From NCBI RefSeq assembly GCF_029635795.1, contig NZ_CP114280.1, positions 1,054,001-1,118,000 on the forward strand: DNA of 64,000 nt, read 5' to 3'. How positions within the stretch are numbered: position 1 is the stretch's first letter; every line of letters begins with the position of its first letter. Under the pieces are notes generated by a model, which worked only from the letters and a program-made list of their open reading frames with translations, made no database searches and had not been told where the DNA came from. The DNA is from Dickeya lacustris. GTDB lineage: Bacteria > Pseudomonadota > Gammaproteobacteria > Enterobacterales > Enterobacteriaceae. Shown here one piece after another: positions 49,636 through 58,474 of the stretch. A program made the translations under genes and the position numbers.

Positions 49636-50904
49636 ATGAAAATATTTCTATCCACACTGGGTTCTGCCGGAGATGTCTATCCGTTTATTGCGATAGGCGA
49701 GGTGCTAAAAAGAGCGGGATATGAGGTTTGCCTTTGTACTAACCCCTATTTTGAACACATCGCCAACGCGCGCGGGCTTGATTTTATCGCCGCCGGTACG
49801 ATAGAGGATTATCTGCACGCGGTAAATTCTCCGCAACTCTGGCAACAGCAATCGGCGTTTCGTCAAATGGCCGAATTCATGAATGCACAACAGCCAGCCG
49901 TTTATACCGCGCTGGCTCCCCACGTCGATAGCACCTCCATTATTCTCACCTCGCTGTGGTCTTTCAGCGCCAAAATGCTGGGTGAAACACACGGTTGCTG
50001 CGTCATTCCCGTGCGTGTCACCCCTTCAACGTTTGTTTCCCGTTATGATCCACCGCACCATAAGCAGTTACACTGGGTGCGCTTTCTGCCGTTGTCCTTT
50101 CGCCGCGCCTGCCTTGCGATCATTGAGAAATATGTGCTTGATAGCCCGCTTGCTTCTTCCTTTAATCGGCTGCGGCATCAGTACGGGCTGTCGCCTGTAG
50201 AACGCATATTAACCCGCTGGACGCATCAAACCGACGCCGCGCTGTTGTGCCTGTTTCCTGAATGGTTTGCCCATCCTCACCCCGACTGGCCTGCGCATGT
50301 CCGGCAAGTCGGCTTCGCACGGTTTAATTTACTGGATGACGCACCAGATGACGCAGAGGATGCAGACAACCCGCTGGACACCTTCATTGCACGCAAACCC
50401 ACGGTTATTGTTATGCCTAGCTGGGCGCTGCACACCCAACCGACACTGATAACCGCGCTGGTAAGACACATTCGCGCACGCGGCTATCAATGCCTGATAA
50501 TTGACCAGACTCTCGACACTCAGGCCAACGATGATGACGGCGTCCGTGTTCTTCCTCACATCAACCTGCATCGGTATTTATCACGCTTTCGCGCCATTAT
50601 TCACCACGGTGGCATCGGCACGACCGCTCAGGCGTTTGCCGCAGGCTTGCCACAGCTGATTATTCCCAGTGCGTTTGATCAGTTCGATAATGCCCGACGC
50701 GTCGCGGCCATGGGGTGTGGCATAGGGTTAGCGACGCATCAACTGACTAACCTGGATAGCGTGCTGGCGCGTTTGCTCACTGACCCTGATATCGCAAAAA
50801 ATTGTCATCGGATTCGTCAGTTGGTTCCTGATGCCGGACGCGTTAACACACACATTGTCGCGGTTGTAGACGAGGCCTATCGCCGCCACCTGACTCGACA
50901 TTAA
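49636..50904 (+). CDS. GT1-family glycosyltransferase (MGT/RhlB-like)
   Basis: This is a cytoplasmic nucleotide-sugar-dependent glycosyltransferase with a two-Rossmann GT-B fold, 422 residues. The N-terminus MKIFLSTLGSAGDVYPFIAI is typical of the UGT/MGT group, which also includes rhamnosyltransferase RhlB. The donor-binding motif is IIHHGGIGTTAQAFAAGLPQ, then IIPSAFDQFDNARRV near 330-370. AAGGAGG lies 5 bases before the ATG, an unusually strong ribosome site. The acceptor is unknown; a lipid or small secondary metabolite is possible. No partner gene (such as an acyltransferase) is adjacent. Confidence 0.85.
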   Translation: MKIFLSTLGSAGDVYPFIAIGEVLKRAGYEVCLCTNPYFEHIANARGLDFIAAGTIEDYLHAVNSPQLWQQQSAFRQMAEFMNAQQPAVYTALAPHVDSTSIILTSLWSFSAKMLGETHGCCVIPVRVTPSTFVSRYDPPHHKQLHWVRFLPLSFRRACLAIIEKYVLDSPLASSFNRLRHQYGLSPVERILTRWTHQTDAALLCLFPEWFAHPHPDWPAHVRQVGFARFNLLDDAPDDAEDADNPLDTFIARKPTVIVMPSWALHTQPTLITALVRHIRARGYQCLIIDQTLDTQANDDDGVRVLPHINLHRYLSRFRAIIHHGGIGTTAQAFAAGLPQLIIPSAFDQFDNARRVAAMGCGIGLATHQLTNLDSVLARLLTDPDIAKNCHRIRQLVPDAGRVNTHIVAVVDEAYRRHLTRH

Positions 50905-50915
50905 CGCCCCGTTTC

Positions 50916-50939
50916 GATGCCAGACGCTCGTCTGGCATC
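50916..50939 (+). terminator. Hairpin after the glycosyltransferase gene
   Basis: GATGCCAGACG (50916-50926) and CGTCTGGCATC (50929-50939) form an 11-bp perfect stem with a 2-base loop, 11 bases after the stop. No T-tract follows, so termination is probable but not certain. Confidence 0.7.
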
Positions 50940-50968
50940 AAAGCGCAGAGAACATCGCCCTTACCGCG

Positions 50969-51004
50969 CCCGGTTTATGCTATACACCCGGTTTATGCTA
51001 TACA
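50969..51004. repeat. Two exact 18-bp tandem repeats upstream of ggt
   Basis: CCCGGTTTATGCTATACA occurs twice back to back at 50969-50986 and 50987-51004. Each copy contains a TATGCTATA that could serve as an extended -10 element. The repeats lie 125-160 bases before the ggt start. Confidence 0.9.
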
Positions 51005-51060
51005 AGAGTGGCACACAACATGCTAGAGAATGGCATAGCGAACACAAACATCAATAATTT

Positions 51061-51097
51061 CATACACAATGATCTGATACACAGCGATCTCATACAC
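51061..51097. repeat. Imperfect 15-bp tandem repeat upstream of ggt
   Basis: CATACACAATGATCT (51061-51075) is followed by GATACACAGCGATCT (51076-51090) and a partial third copy CATACAC (51091-51097). It sits just before the ggt ribosome site and would be in its leader. Confidence 0.75.
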
Positions 51098-51128
51098 CAT
51101 GCATTCTAGAAGACGACAAGGGGGAGTT

Positions 51129-52892
51129 ATGGCATCCAGAGTCTGGCTGCTGCCATTGAGTTTAAGCGCGCTGCTGGTTAGCGGCGCGGTACATGCCGTG
51201 TCCGCCCCGGCAGTTGAGGCTCAAAACGGTATGGTAGTGACATCACAATATCTGGCTTCACAAGCCGGTATCGACATACTCAAAATGGGCGGTAACGCGA
51301 TTGATGCCGCCGTTGCCGTCGGATATGCGCAAGCGGTAGTCAACCCTTGTTGCGGCAATATCGGCGGCGGCGGTTTTATGACTATCCATCTGGCCGATGG
51401 CAAAGATACGTTTATCAACTTCCGTGAAACGGCACCGGCCGCTGCCTCTGCGACGATGTATCTGGATGCCGATGGCAAAGTCAAAAAAGACGCCAGTTTA
51501 TACGGTTATCTGGCTGCCGGTGTGCCCGGCACCGTACTGGGGCTGGAAACTGCGCGTGAGAAATACGGTAAGCTGACCCGCGCTCAGGTGATGGCGCCCG
51601 CCATCAAACTCGCCCGCGAAGGGTTCATCCTCACCCGAGGCGATACCGACATTCTCGACACCACCGTCAAACGCTTTAAGCAAGACCCGCAAGCGGCCAG
51701 CATCTTTTTACGGCCAGACGGCTCTGCACTGCAACCGGGCGACAAACTGGTGCAAACCGACCTGGCTGCAACATTACAGACCATTTCAGATAACGGGCCA
51801 CAGGCGTTCTATCACGGTAGCCTGCCGCAGCGCATCGAAGAGGCGGCGAAAAAAGGCGGCGGGATTTTAACCGCGGCCGACTTTGCCAACTACCGCGTCA
51901 CCGAAAGCCAGCCGATTACCTGCAATTATCGCGGCTATCAGTTTATCTCCGCGCCACCGCCTAGCTCCGGTGGGATAACGCTGTGTGAAACGCTCAACAT
52001 TCTTGAGGGTTATGACCTCAAGAGTATGGGCTTTAATTCCGCCCAGGCGATTCATGTGATGACAGAGGCTATGCGCCATGCCTATATGGACAGAAACACC
52101 TATCTCGGCGATCCGGCGTTTATCAATAACCCGACCGAACGCCTGTTAAGCAAAGCGTATGCTGCTGAAATTCGTAAAAAAATTGACGCAACCCGCGCTA
52201 CGCCATCCGAGCAGGTCAAACCGGGCATGGAGCCGCATGAGAAACCCGAAACCACCCATTACTCGATTGTTGATAGTCAGGGGAATGCGGTTTCCACCAC
52301 CTATACCGTCAACGGGCGCTTTGGTGCGGTGGTAATGGCTCCCGGCACCGGCTTTTTCCTGAATGATGAAATGGATGATTTCACGGTGAAGGTGGGCGAG
52401 AAAAATCTGTACGGCCTGGTGCAAGGCGAGCGTAACGCCATCGCGCCCGGAAAACGCCCGCTCTCGTCGATGAGTCCATCATTGGTGACAAAAGACGGTA
52501 AAACGCTGCTGGTTTTAGGCTCGCCGGGCGGCTCACGCATTATCAGCATCACGTTACAAAGCGCACTCAACATTCTCGACTTTGGCATGTTACCGCAAGA
52601 AGCCGTGGACGCCGCTCGCATCCACCACCAGTGGCTGCCTGATGAGGTGTACTACGAACAACGGGGGCTCTCGGCCGATACGCTGGCGCTACTCAAAGAG
52701 CGCGGCTACAAAATGGTCGAGCAAACGCCCTGGGGGGCGGCGGAGCTTATCATGGTGGGATTGCCGGGCATGGAGGGCGTCATTCCCGCCAATTCCGGCA
52801 ACGACTCTGCGGTGTCCGGCAAGGTACGTGAAGGTTATCTGTATGGTGCTAACGATTCTCGTCGCCCTGCCGGTGCAGCCATCGGTTACTGA
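51129..52892 (+). CDS. ggt: Gamma-glutamyltransferase, periplasmic
   Basis: This enzyme cleaves glutathione and other gamma-glutamyl compounds in the periplasm. The ATG at 51129 follows AAGGGGGAG and gives 587 residues with a signal peptide ([16 protein letters not shown]). The N-terminal hydrolase region has GGNAIDAAVAVGYAQAVVNP and GNIGGGGFMTIHLADGKDTF. The autoprocessing nucleophile is the second Thr of ETTHYSIVDSQGNAVSTTYT. The small subunit then carries substrate residues in RPLSSMSPSLV and LGSPGGSRIIS. Length and motifs match E. coli Ggt (580). Confidence 0.97.
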   Translation: MASRVWLLPLSLSALLVSGAVHAVSAPAVEAQNGMVVTSQYLASQAGIDILKMGGNAIDAAVAVGYAQAVVNPCCGNIGGGGFMTIHLADGKDTFINFRETAPAAASATMYLDADGKVKKDASLYGYLAAGVPGTVLGLETAREKYGKLTRAQVMAPAIKLAREGFILTRGDTDILDTTVKRFKQDPQAASIFLRPDGSALQPGDKLVQTDLAATLQTISDNGPQAFYHGSLPQRIEEAAKKGGGILTAADFANYRVTESQPITCNYRGYQFISAPPPSSGGITLCETLNILEGYDLKSMGFNSAQAIHVMTEAMRHAYMDRNTYLGDPAFINNPTERLLSKAYAAEIRKKIDATRATPSEQVKPGMEPHEKPETTHYSIVDSQGNAVSTTYTVNGRFGAVVMAPGTGFFLNDEMDDFTVKVGEKNLYGLVQGERNAIAPGKRPLSSMSPSLVTKDGKTLLVLGSPGGSRIISITLQSALNILDFGMLPQEAVDAARIHHQWLPDEVYYEQRGLSADTLALLKERGYKMVEQTPWGAAELIMVGLPGMEGVIPANSGNDSAVSGKVREGYLYGANDSRRPAGAAIGY

Positions 52893-52899
52893 TTTAGTG

Positions 52900-52941
52900 A
52901 TTAGCGGTTAGTCATTCGCGGTTAATCATTAGCGATTGTAC
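52900..52941. repeat. Three imperfect 14-bp tandem repeats at the ggt/chemoreceptor junction
   Basis: ATTAGCGGTTAGTC, ATTCGCGGTTAATC and ATTAGCGATTGTAC follow each other at 52900-52913, 52914-52927 and 52928-52941. They fill the 36-base gap between the convergent stops and run into the last codons of the chemoreceptor gene. Confidence 0.75.
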
Positions 52942-54530
52942 TCAAGCTGCCATTCAGCCGCCTGATGCTCCAGGCCCGGTTTCGAGCCGGGCCTGTGGTT
53001 ATCAAGGCGAAATACGCCAACGGCCTGAACCAATTCCGCCGCCTGAGCGTTCAAACTACTGGCGGCCGCCGCCATCTCTTCAACCAGTGCGGCATTTTGC
53101 TGCGTACTGCGCTCCATGCTGACCACCGCTCCGCCAACCTGCGAAACGCCGGTACTCTGCTCACCGCTTGCCGCGCTGATCTCACCCATAATATCGGTTA
53201 CATTGCGAATGCTATCAACAACTTGCTGCATAGTGTGGCCAGCATTATCAGCCAGCGTACTGCCGCTTTCGATACGCTCGACGCTGGTGGAGATAAGCGT
53301 CTTGATTTCGCGAGCGGATTCGGCGCTGCGTTGCGCCAGCGCCCGCACCTCACCGGCAACCACCGAGAAACCCCGCCCTTGTTCACCCGCGCGCGCGGCT
53401 TCAACGGCGGCATTGAGCGCCAGAATGTTAGTTTGAAACGCAATACCGTCTATCACGCCAATAATATCGGCAATGCGTTGAGCGCTATCGTTAATCTCTC
53501 GCATGGTATCGACCACGCGGGTCACTACCGTACCGCCCTGCTCTGCAACCTGACTTGCCGTTTGTGCTAACTGGTTAGCCTGCCGTGCATTATCCGCGTT
53601 CTGTTTTACCGTCGCGGCCAACTGCTCCATCGATGCGGCCGTCTGTTCAAGCGCACTGGCCTGCGATTCTGTGCGGGAAGATAAATCGTGGTTGCCATGA
53701 GCGATTTCACTGCTGGCCACGCCGACGGATTCCGCACCATGACGTACCTGCGTCACAATGCGGCTTAAGCTCTGTTGCATGTGAAAGAGCGCGTTGAGCA
53801 CCACGGTGATTTCATCCCGGCCACGAATGTGAATCGGATAGGTGAGGTCGCCATCGGCGACAGCTTCAGCGGCAGCCTGCGCCTGTGACAGGCTGCGCAC
53901 AATGCCGCGCACCATCATCCAGCCAAAAAGAATTGCGCCAATAATGCCGAGCATCACCGCGCTAATCGCCAGCCCTCTGAGCCAAACATAGCGTTGCACT
54001 GAATCGGTGTATTCCTGCTGCGCGACATCCACCTGCAACTTCACCAGTTGATTGAGCAACTTATGTCCCTGCTGTTCCATCGGGCTGACTTTTTCATCGT
54101 AAAGCCGCATCGCCTGGTCTGTTTGCCCGGCCATAATCGCCGTCTGAATTGGCTGTAACCCATCGCGGTTGTAGCGCTGTAAGTTCTCGGCAAACTGGTC
54201 GCCCAAGGCTTTTTCATCCGGCGTCAGGTAGGTCGCACGATAGGCTTTCCACACCACGTCAAGTTGACTTTGATTTTTGGTAAGCTCTTCAATACGGTGC
54301 TGCTTGTTGGCCGCCTGGGGGAGTAACAGCATATCCATCACCAAGACCCGGTTACGCTGCACCAGCCACTCGAGTTGTTCTAATTGCGATAACACCACGG
54401 TGCGATCTTCATACACGGTTTTCAGTGACTGGTTGGCTTTTTCAGCAGTAAACATACCGATCGCCCCCATGATGAGAATGCCAAACGACAGCATCCCGGT
54501 GAAACTCCATAGCCGAGTCGAAATTTTCAT
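52929..54530 (-). CDS. Methyl-accepting chemotaxis protein without a CheR tether
   Basis: This is a chemoreceptor of 533 residues. TM1 is near 8-30. The periplasmic four-helix-bundle domain has [20 protein letters not shown] and [15 protein letters not shown]2 is [20 protein letters not shown], followed by HAMP and the signalling tip [20 protein letters not shown]. The ligand domain resembles the 4HB_MCP type seen in receptors for small organic ligands. The C-terminus ([10 protein letters not shown]) lacks the NWETF pentapeptide, so adaptation would depend on other receptors in the array. A CAGGCCCGG/CCGGGCCTG inverted repeat (52971-52995) lies in its last codons. Confidence 0.92.
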   Translation of the reverse strand: MKISTRLWSFTGMLSFGILIMGAIGMFTAEKANQSLKTVYEDRTVVLSQLEQLEWLVQRNRVLVMDMLLLPQAANKQHRIEELTKNQSQLDVVWKAYRATYLTPDEKALGDQFAENLQRYNRDGLQPIQTAIMAGQTDQAMRLYDEKVSPMEQQGHKLLNQLVKLQVDVAQQEYTDSVQRYVWLRGLAISAVMLGIIGAILFGWMMVRGIVRSLSQAQAAAEAVADGDLTYPIHIRGRDEITVVLNALFHMQQSLSRIVTQVRHGAESVGVASSEIAHGNHDLSSRTESQASALEQTAASMEQLAATVKQNADNARQANQLAQTASQVAEQGGTVVTRVVDTMREINDSAQRIADIIGVIDGIAFQTNILALNAAVEAARAGEQGRGFSVVAGEVRALAQRSAESAREIKTLISTSVERIESGSTLADNAGHTMQQVVDSIRNVTDIMGEISAASGEQSTGVSQVGGAVVSMERSTQQNAALVEEMAAAASSLNAQAAELVQAVGVFRLDNHRPGSKPGLEHQAAEWQLEYNR

Positions 54531-54891
54531 TAATCTAAATCCTGTTCTGAATGATGTTATCTGTTGTTATACCGCGCCCAGACTGCCTGCTCAGGGTAGA
54601 TTCAGTGAGCGTACGCGACGCATGAACGGGATAGTCCATATAAAAACGCAGGGAACTATATAGAAAAGCAAATGAGTACAGAAGGTTGTGCAACTTCCCA
54701 TGTATGCGCACAAAATAAAATGAAATGCCATTTCAAAAGAAGAAACTGTGGGGTGATAAGCCTTTCCCGCCAGAGAAATGTTACTTGCACCGGCATGTGT
54801 AGCGATTTATAAAAATGTATCGAAAATTATTTTTTATCTTATTGCTCATTTCATCCACCGTGCTTATTAAGTTTTATGGAGAAAACATCTT
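54531..54891. other. Divergent intergenic region, chemoreceptor to S66 peptidase
   Basis: 361 bases that must carry promoters for the divergent receptor and peptidase genes. I see no sigma-28 signature for the receptor. A frame from 54815 starts with a hydrophobic stretch but runs into the peptidase gene out of frame, and I do not call it. Confidence 0.45.
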
Positions 54892-55923
54892 ATGCGACCG
54901 ACGCCGTTACTGCCCGCACCGTTATTGCCTGCGCCGCTGCACGCGGGGGATACTATTGGTTTTTTTTCGCCCTCCGCCCCCGCCACTCATTTCGCACCGG
55001 CCCGTTTTGAGCGCGCCCGCGCGTTTCTGCACGCAAAGGGTTATCGGCTGCATGCCGGTGCGCTGACCGGTAAACACGATTATTACCGCTCTGGCCGCAT
55101 TATTGAACGGGCTGATGAACTCAACGCGCTCATCCGTAACCCTGATATTCGCTGCATTATGTCAACCATCGGCGGCTGTAACAGTAATGCGCTGCTGCCT
55201 TATCTGGATTATGACGCGCTGCGTCGTGACCCGAAAATCATCATCGGCTACTCCGATGTCACCGCCCTACTGCTGGGAATTTATCGTCAAACCGGGCTGG
55301 TAACATTTTACGGCCCGGCTCTGGTGGCGTCCTTCGGTGAGTTTCCACCGTTGGTTGAGCAAACCTTTGCCAGTTTCGCCACCCTGACGCGCTCATCGCC
55401 GCAAGGTTACGTCTGCCCAATGCCGGACAGCTGGAGTGATGAACGGCTTGAATGGAGTCAGCAATCTCGTGCGAAGCTCACACAGCCAAATCGCTGGCAT
55501 TTTGATGGCACCGGGGTTTATCAGGGGCGGCTTATCGGTGGCAACCTCAACACCATGGCCGGGATCTGGGGCAGCCCATTTATGCCCGACATCCAGCCGG
55601 GCGATATTCTGCTGCTGGAAGACAGCATGAAGGACATTGCCACGGTAGAGCGCTCATTTGCCCACCTGAAACTCTGCGGTGTGTTTGAGCGAGTGGCGGC
55701 CGTGGTGCTGGGCAAGCACGAACTGTTCGATGATAAAGGCAGCGGACGCTCGCCCCTCGCCGTGCTGCGCGAAGTGCTCAATGGCGACCCGCTGCCGGTA
55801 CTGGCTGATTTTGACTGCTGCCATACCCATCCGATGCTCACGCTGCCATTAGGTATCACGGTGACTGTCGATTTTGACAATCAGCGCCTGACGCTGGATT
55901 CACCTTGGTTGGCTCACCGCTGA
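54892..55923 (+). CDS. S66-family serine carboxypeptidase, MccF/LdcA-like
   Basis: This is a cytoplasmic serine carboxypeptidase of family S66, which contains LD-carboxypeptidase LdcA and the microcin C immunity protein MccF. Its 343 residues show the nucleophile elbow IIIGYSDVTALLLGI (Ser about residue 120), the Glu in GDILLLEDSMKDIATVERS and the His in CCHTHPMLTLPLG near 312. These positions and the length resemble MccF more than the roughly 300-residue LdcA. The substrate (murein tetrapeptide or peptide-nucleotide antibiotic) cannot be decided. It is convergent with a LysR gene and overlaps it by 10 bases. Confidence 0.85.
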   Translation: MRPTPLLPAPLLPAPLHAGDTIGFFSPSAPATHFAPARFERARAFLHAKGYRLHAGALTGKHDYYRSGRIIERADELNALIRNPDIRCIMSTIGGCNSNALLPYLDYDALRRDPKIIIGYSDVTALLLGIYRQTGLVTFYGPALVASFGEFPPLVEQTFASFATLTRSSPQGYVCPMPDSWSDERLEWSQQSRAKLTQPNRWHFDGTGVYQGRLIGGNLNTMAGIWGSPFMPDIQPGDILLLEDSMKDIATVERSFAHLKLCGVFERVAAVVLGKHELFDDKGSGRSPLAVLREVLNGDPLPVLADFDCCHTHPMLTLPLGITVTVDFDNQRLTLDSPWLAHR

Positions 55924-56801
55924 GAAAGCGCAAGGTCGCGTAAAAACGCGTCGATAAACGCCGTCAAAACTGGCGCGGTTGTCGCCGCCGGGCGGTGTAC
56001 CAGATAGTAGGCGGCACCGGTTGCCACCGTCTGGCCAAAAGGCCTCACCAGCCGCTGGCGGCGCACATCTTCCGCCACCAACGTCACATCGGCTATTGCG
56101 ACGCCAAACCCTTGAATCGCGGCGCTAATAGCCAAATCCATGGTGTCAAAATGCTGATGGCGACGTATTCCCTGCTCGCGCGCGCCCTGAGCATTGAACC
56201 AGAGCGCCCAGTCTCGCTGATCCTGCGTGGGGTGCAACAATGTTAATGACGCCAGTTCTGATAGCGTCAGCGTCGTTTGCCCGGCGGATAACAGATGGGG
56301 CGCTATCACTGGTGAGAGCACCTCGTCAAATAGCTTGCCATCATGCTGCGCCGGCGCCCCGGCTGCGGCAAACACCACCGCCACATCAAACTCCTCGTGA
56401 CGAAAATCCACGCCGTGCTCGGTGGTGGTGGTCAAGGCAACCGACAGATCAGGGTGCTGCTGCTCTAATTGCATCAAGTGCGGCACCAGCCAGCGCATGG
56501 CACAGGTTGGCGCTTTCATGCGAATCGCCCGGCGCTCGCGCACCCTGTCTGTCACCTGCGTGAGTTGCTCGAAAATATCGCGCAGCGTCGGTAACAGCTG
56601 GCTGCCTTGTGCCGTCAGGCGTAAACCTCGGGCATGGCGCTGAAACAAGGTGCAGCCAAGCCATGCCTCCAGCGAGGCAATCTGGCGGCTCACCGCGCCT
56701 TGGGTGACAAACAGCTCTTGCGCCGCACGGGTAAAATTAAGGTGCCGCGCCGTCACCACAAAAGCATGCAGGGCATTAAACGGTGGAATACGTTTACTCA
56801 T
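55914..56801 (-). CDS. LysR-family transcriptional regulator (GcvA-like)
   Basis: This is a DNA-binding regulator of 295 residues. The N-terminal winged helix-turn-helix is FNALHAFVVTARHLNFTRAA then QELFVTQGAVSRQIASLEAW. A co-inducer-binding domain follows (RWLVPHLMQLEQQHPDLSVA). The layout resembles GcvA-type regulators. The ATG at 56801 is chosen at the family start. It is divergent from the frameshifted aminotransferase gene, which is therefore a likely target. Confidence 0.9.
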   Translation of the reverse strand: MSKRIPPFNALHAFVVTARHLNFTRAAQELFVTQGAVSRQIASLEAWLGCTLFQRHARGLRLTAQGSQLLPTLRDIFEQLTQVTDRVRERRAIRMKAPTCAMRWLVPHLMQLEQQHPDLSVALTTTTEHGVDFRHEEFDVAVVFAAAGAPAQHDGKLFDEVLSPVIAPHLLSAGQTTLTLSELASLTLLHPTQDQRDWALWFNAQGAREQGIRRHQHFDTMDLAISAAIQGFGVAIADVTLVAEDVRRQRLVRPFGQTVATGAAYYLVHRPAATTAPVLTAFIDAFLRDLALSQR

Positions 56802-57223
56802 ATACGTTTCTCGATAACAGGCTGCGCCTACCGGGTGACAGCATCGCCGGTTGGCGTGCATGACACGGCAACAACAGCAGCCAAAAGACATAACTATGCA
56901 AAAAACCTCAGTAGCCGCGTTAACGGTTTCGGCCTGACGCTTCGATGCCAGGGTTGTGTTTAAGCGAATCCCCGTTCGATAAAGCGGGCTGAGAGCCGGG
57001 TAACGGGCCTTTATTTATCTGCCACAATTTATCTGTCATCGTGCAATCTTATGGCACGGTTACGGCGATTCACCATGGTAACACTCCCGCCCTCAGCTAT
57101 GCATTTTTCTCATGACTATCATGATAAGATTTCGATTGTGACGCCGACGGCAGCCACGTCTAATATCTGCATAGTTATTCATTTTATTCACCTCAACAGT
57201 TGAGATTCATAGCGGAGAAAGCG
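56802..57223. promoter_or_regulatory. LysR/aminotransferase divergent region
   Basis: 422 bases between divergent genes. CCCGTT (56971-56976) and AACGGG (57002-57007) enclose GGCTGAGAGCC, giving a branched fold followed by CCTTTATTTAT; it could be an attenuator-like hairpin. A T-N11-A LysR box could not be assigned confidently. Confidence 0.4.
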
Positions 57224-58400
57224 ATGCCGATTACCACCCCGGTCAGGTTAAGTTCCAAACTGCCTGACGTCGGAACCACCATTTTCACCGTCATTGGTCA
57301 ACTCTCCAGCGAGCATCAGGCGATTAATCTGTCACAAGGCGCGCCGAGCTTTCCTTGCTCTGAGCACCTTATCGCAGGCGTCACCCGCGCAATGCATGAC
57401 GGCCATAATCAATATGCGCCAATGACCGGGCTGGTTTCGCTCAAAGAGGTGGTGGCAGAGAAAGTCAAACGTCTCTACGGCCAACACTATGATGTGGCAC
57501 AGGAAGTTACGATCACCGCCAGCGCCAGCGAAGGGCTCTATTGCGCCATTTCCGCTCTGGTGCACCCCGGTGATGAAGTGATTTATTTCGAACCCTCCTT
57601 TGATAGCTACGCGCCGATTGTTCGGTTACAGGGCGCGACGCCAGTGGCATTGAAACTGGACGTGCCAACGTTCTCCATCAACTGGGATGAGGTGCAGGCC
57701 GCCATCACGCCGCGAACACGCATGATAGTCATCAATTCACCGCATAACCCCAGCGGCCAGGTGCTCAGTGCGGATGATGTCGCGCAACTGGCGCGGCTGA
57801 CCCGCCACACCGATATCGTGATTTTATCTGATGAGGTGTATGAACATGTGGTGTTTGATGGCCAGCGCCACCATAGCATGGCAAGCCACCCTGAATTGGC
57901 GGCGCGCAGCGTTATTGTCAGCTCGTTTGGCAAAACTTTTCATGTCACCGGCTGGCGAGTAGGCTACTGCCTGGCTCCGGCCGCGCTGATGGATGAGATC
58001 CTAAAAGTGCATCAGTTCATGATGTTCGCCGCTGATACGCCAATGCAGTACGCGCTTGCCGAGTACATGGCAGACCCGGCGACCTACCTTTCACTGGGTG
58101 AGGTTTTATCAACACAAACGCGACTTGCTCGCCAGTGCGTTACAATCCAGCCCGTTTGAGCTGTTGCCTTCGTCCGGGTCATTCTTCATGCTGGCAAGCT
58201 TCGCCCACTTTAGCGACGAGCGCGACAGCGAGATGGTGAAACGGTTAATTATCGACCACGGCGTTGCCACCATTCCGCTGTCGGCCTTTTATGCCGATGA
58301 CACAGACCATAAATTAATTCGTTTGTCGTTCTCCAAAGACGATGCCACGCTGCTGGCTGGCGCTCATGCCCTGTGTCAGGTGACGCCCGGCAAACGTTAA
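57224..58400 (+). pseudogene. PLP-dependent aminotransferase (YbdL-like), frameshifted
   Basis: This is a class I/II aminotransferase resembling the methionine aminotransferase YbdL. The first frame (57224-58159) has INLSQGAPSFPCSEHL and TITASASEGLYCAISALVHP. Further on are VINSPHNPSGQVLSADDVA, the Asp-Tyr segment SDEVYEHVVFDG and the PLP-Lys in IVSSFGKTFHVTGWRVGYC. After LSLGE it goes out of frame and stops. The correct end is in another frame: FYQHKRDLLASALQSSPFEL to HKLIRLSFSKDDATLLAGAH, stop at 58400. Dropping one G at about 58102-58103 restores about 391 residues, the family length. The catalytic Lys is kept, but the small domain is lost. Confidence 0.88.
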
Positions 58401-58474
58401 GCGACACCCTACGGGGTGCCATGATGACAGCAAGATTAAAACTACTGATTGATTGACCGGAGATCGTTGTCGCT

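Noticed and set aside
54815..55066. Frame starting with a hydrophobic stretch before the MccF-like gene
   Set aside because: The hydrophobic start is suggestive of a leader, but the frame runs out of phase into the peptidase gene and becomes Arg/Pro-rich; no ribosome site is seen.
56963..57020. CTGAGA-containing fold resembling part of a TPP riboswitch
   Set aside because: The second conserved TPP element (ACC...TGAACCTGATC) is absent, and the neighbours are not thiamine genes.
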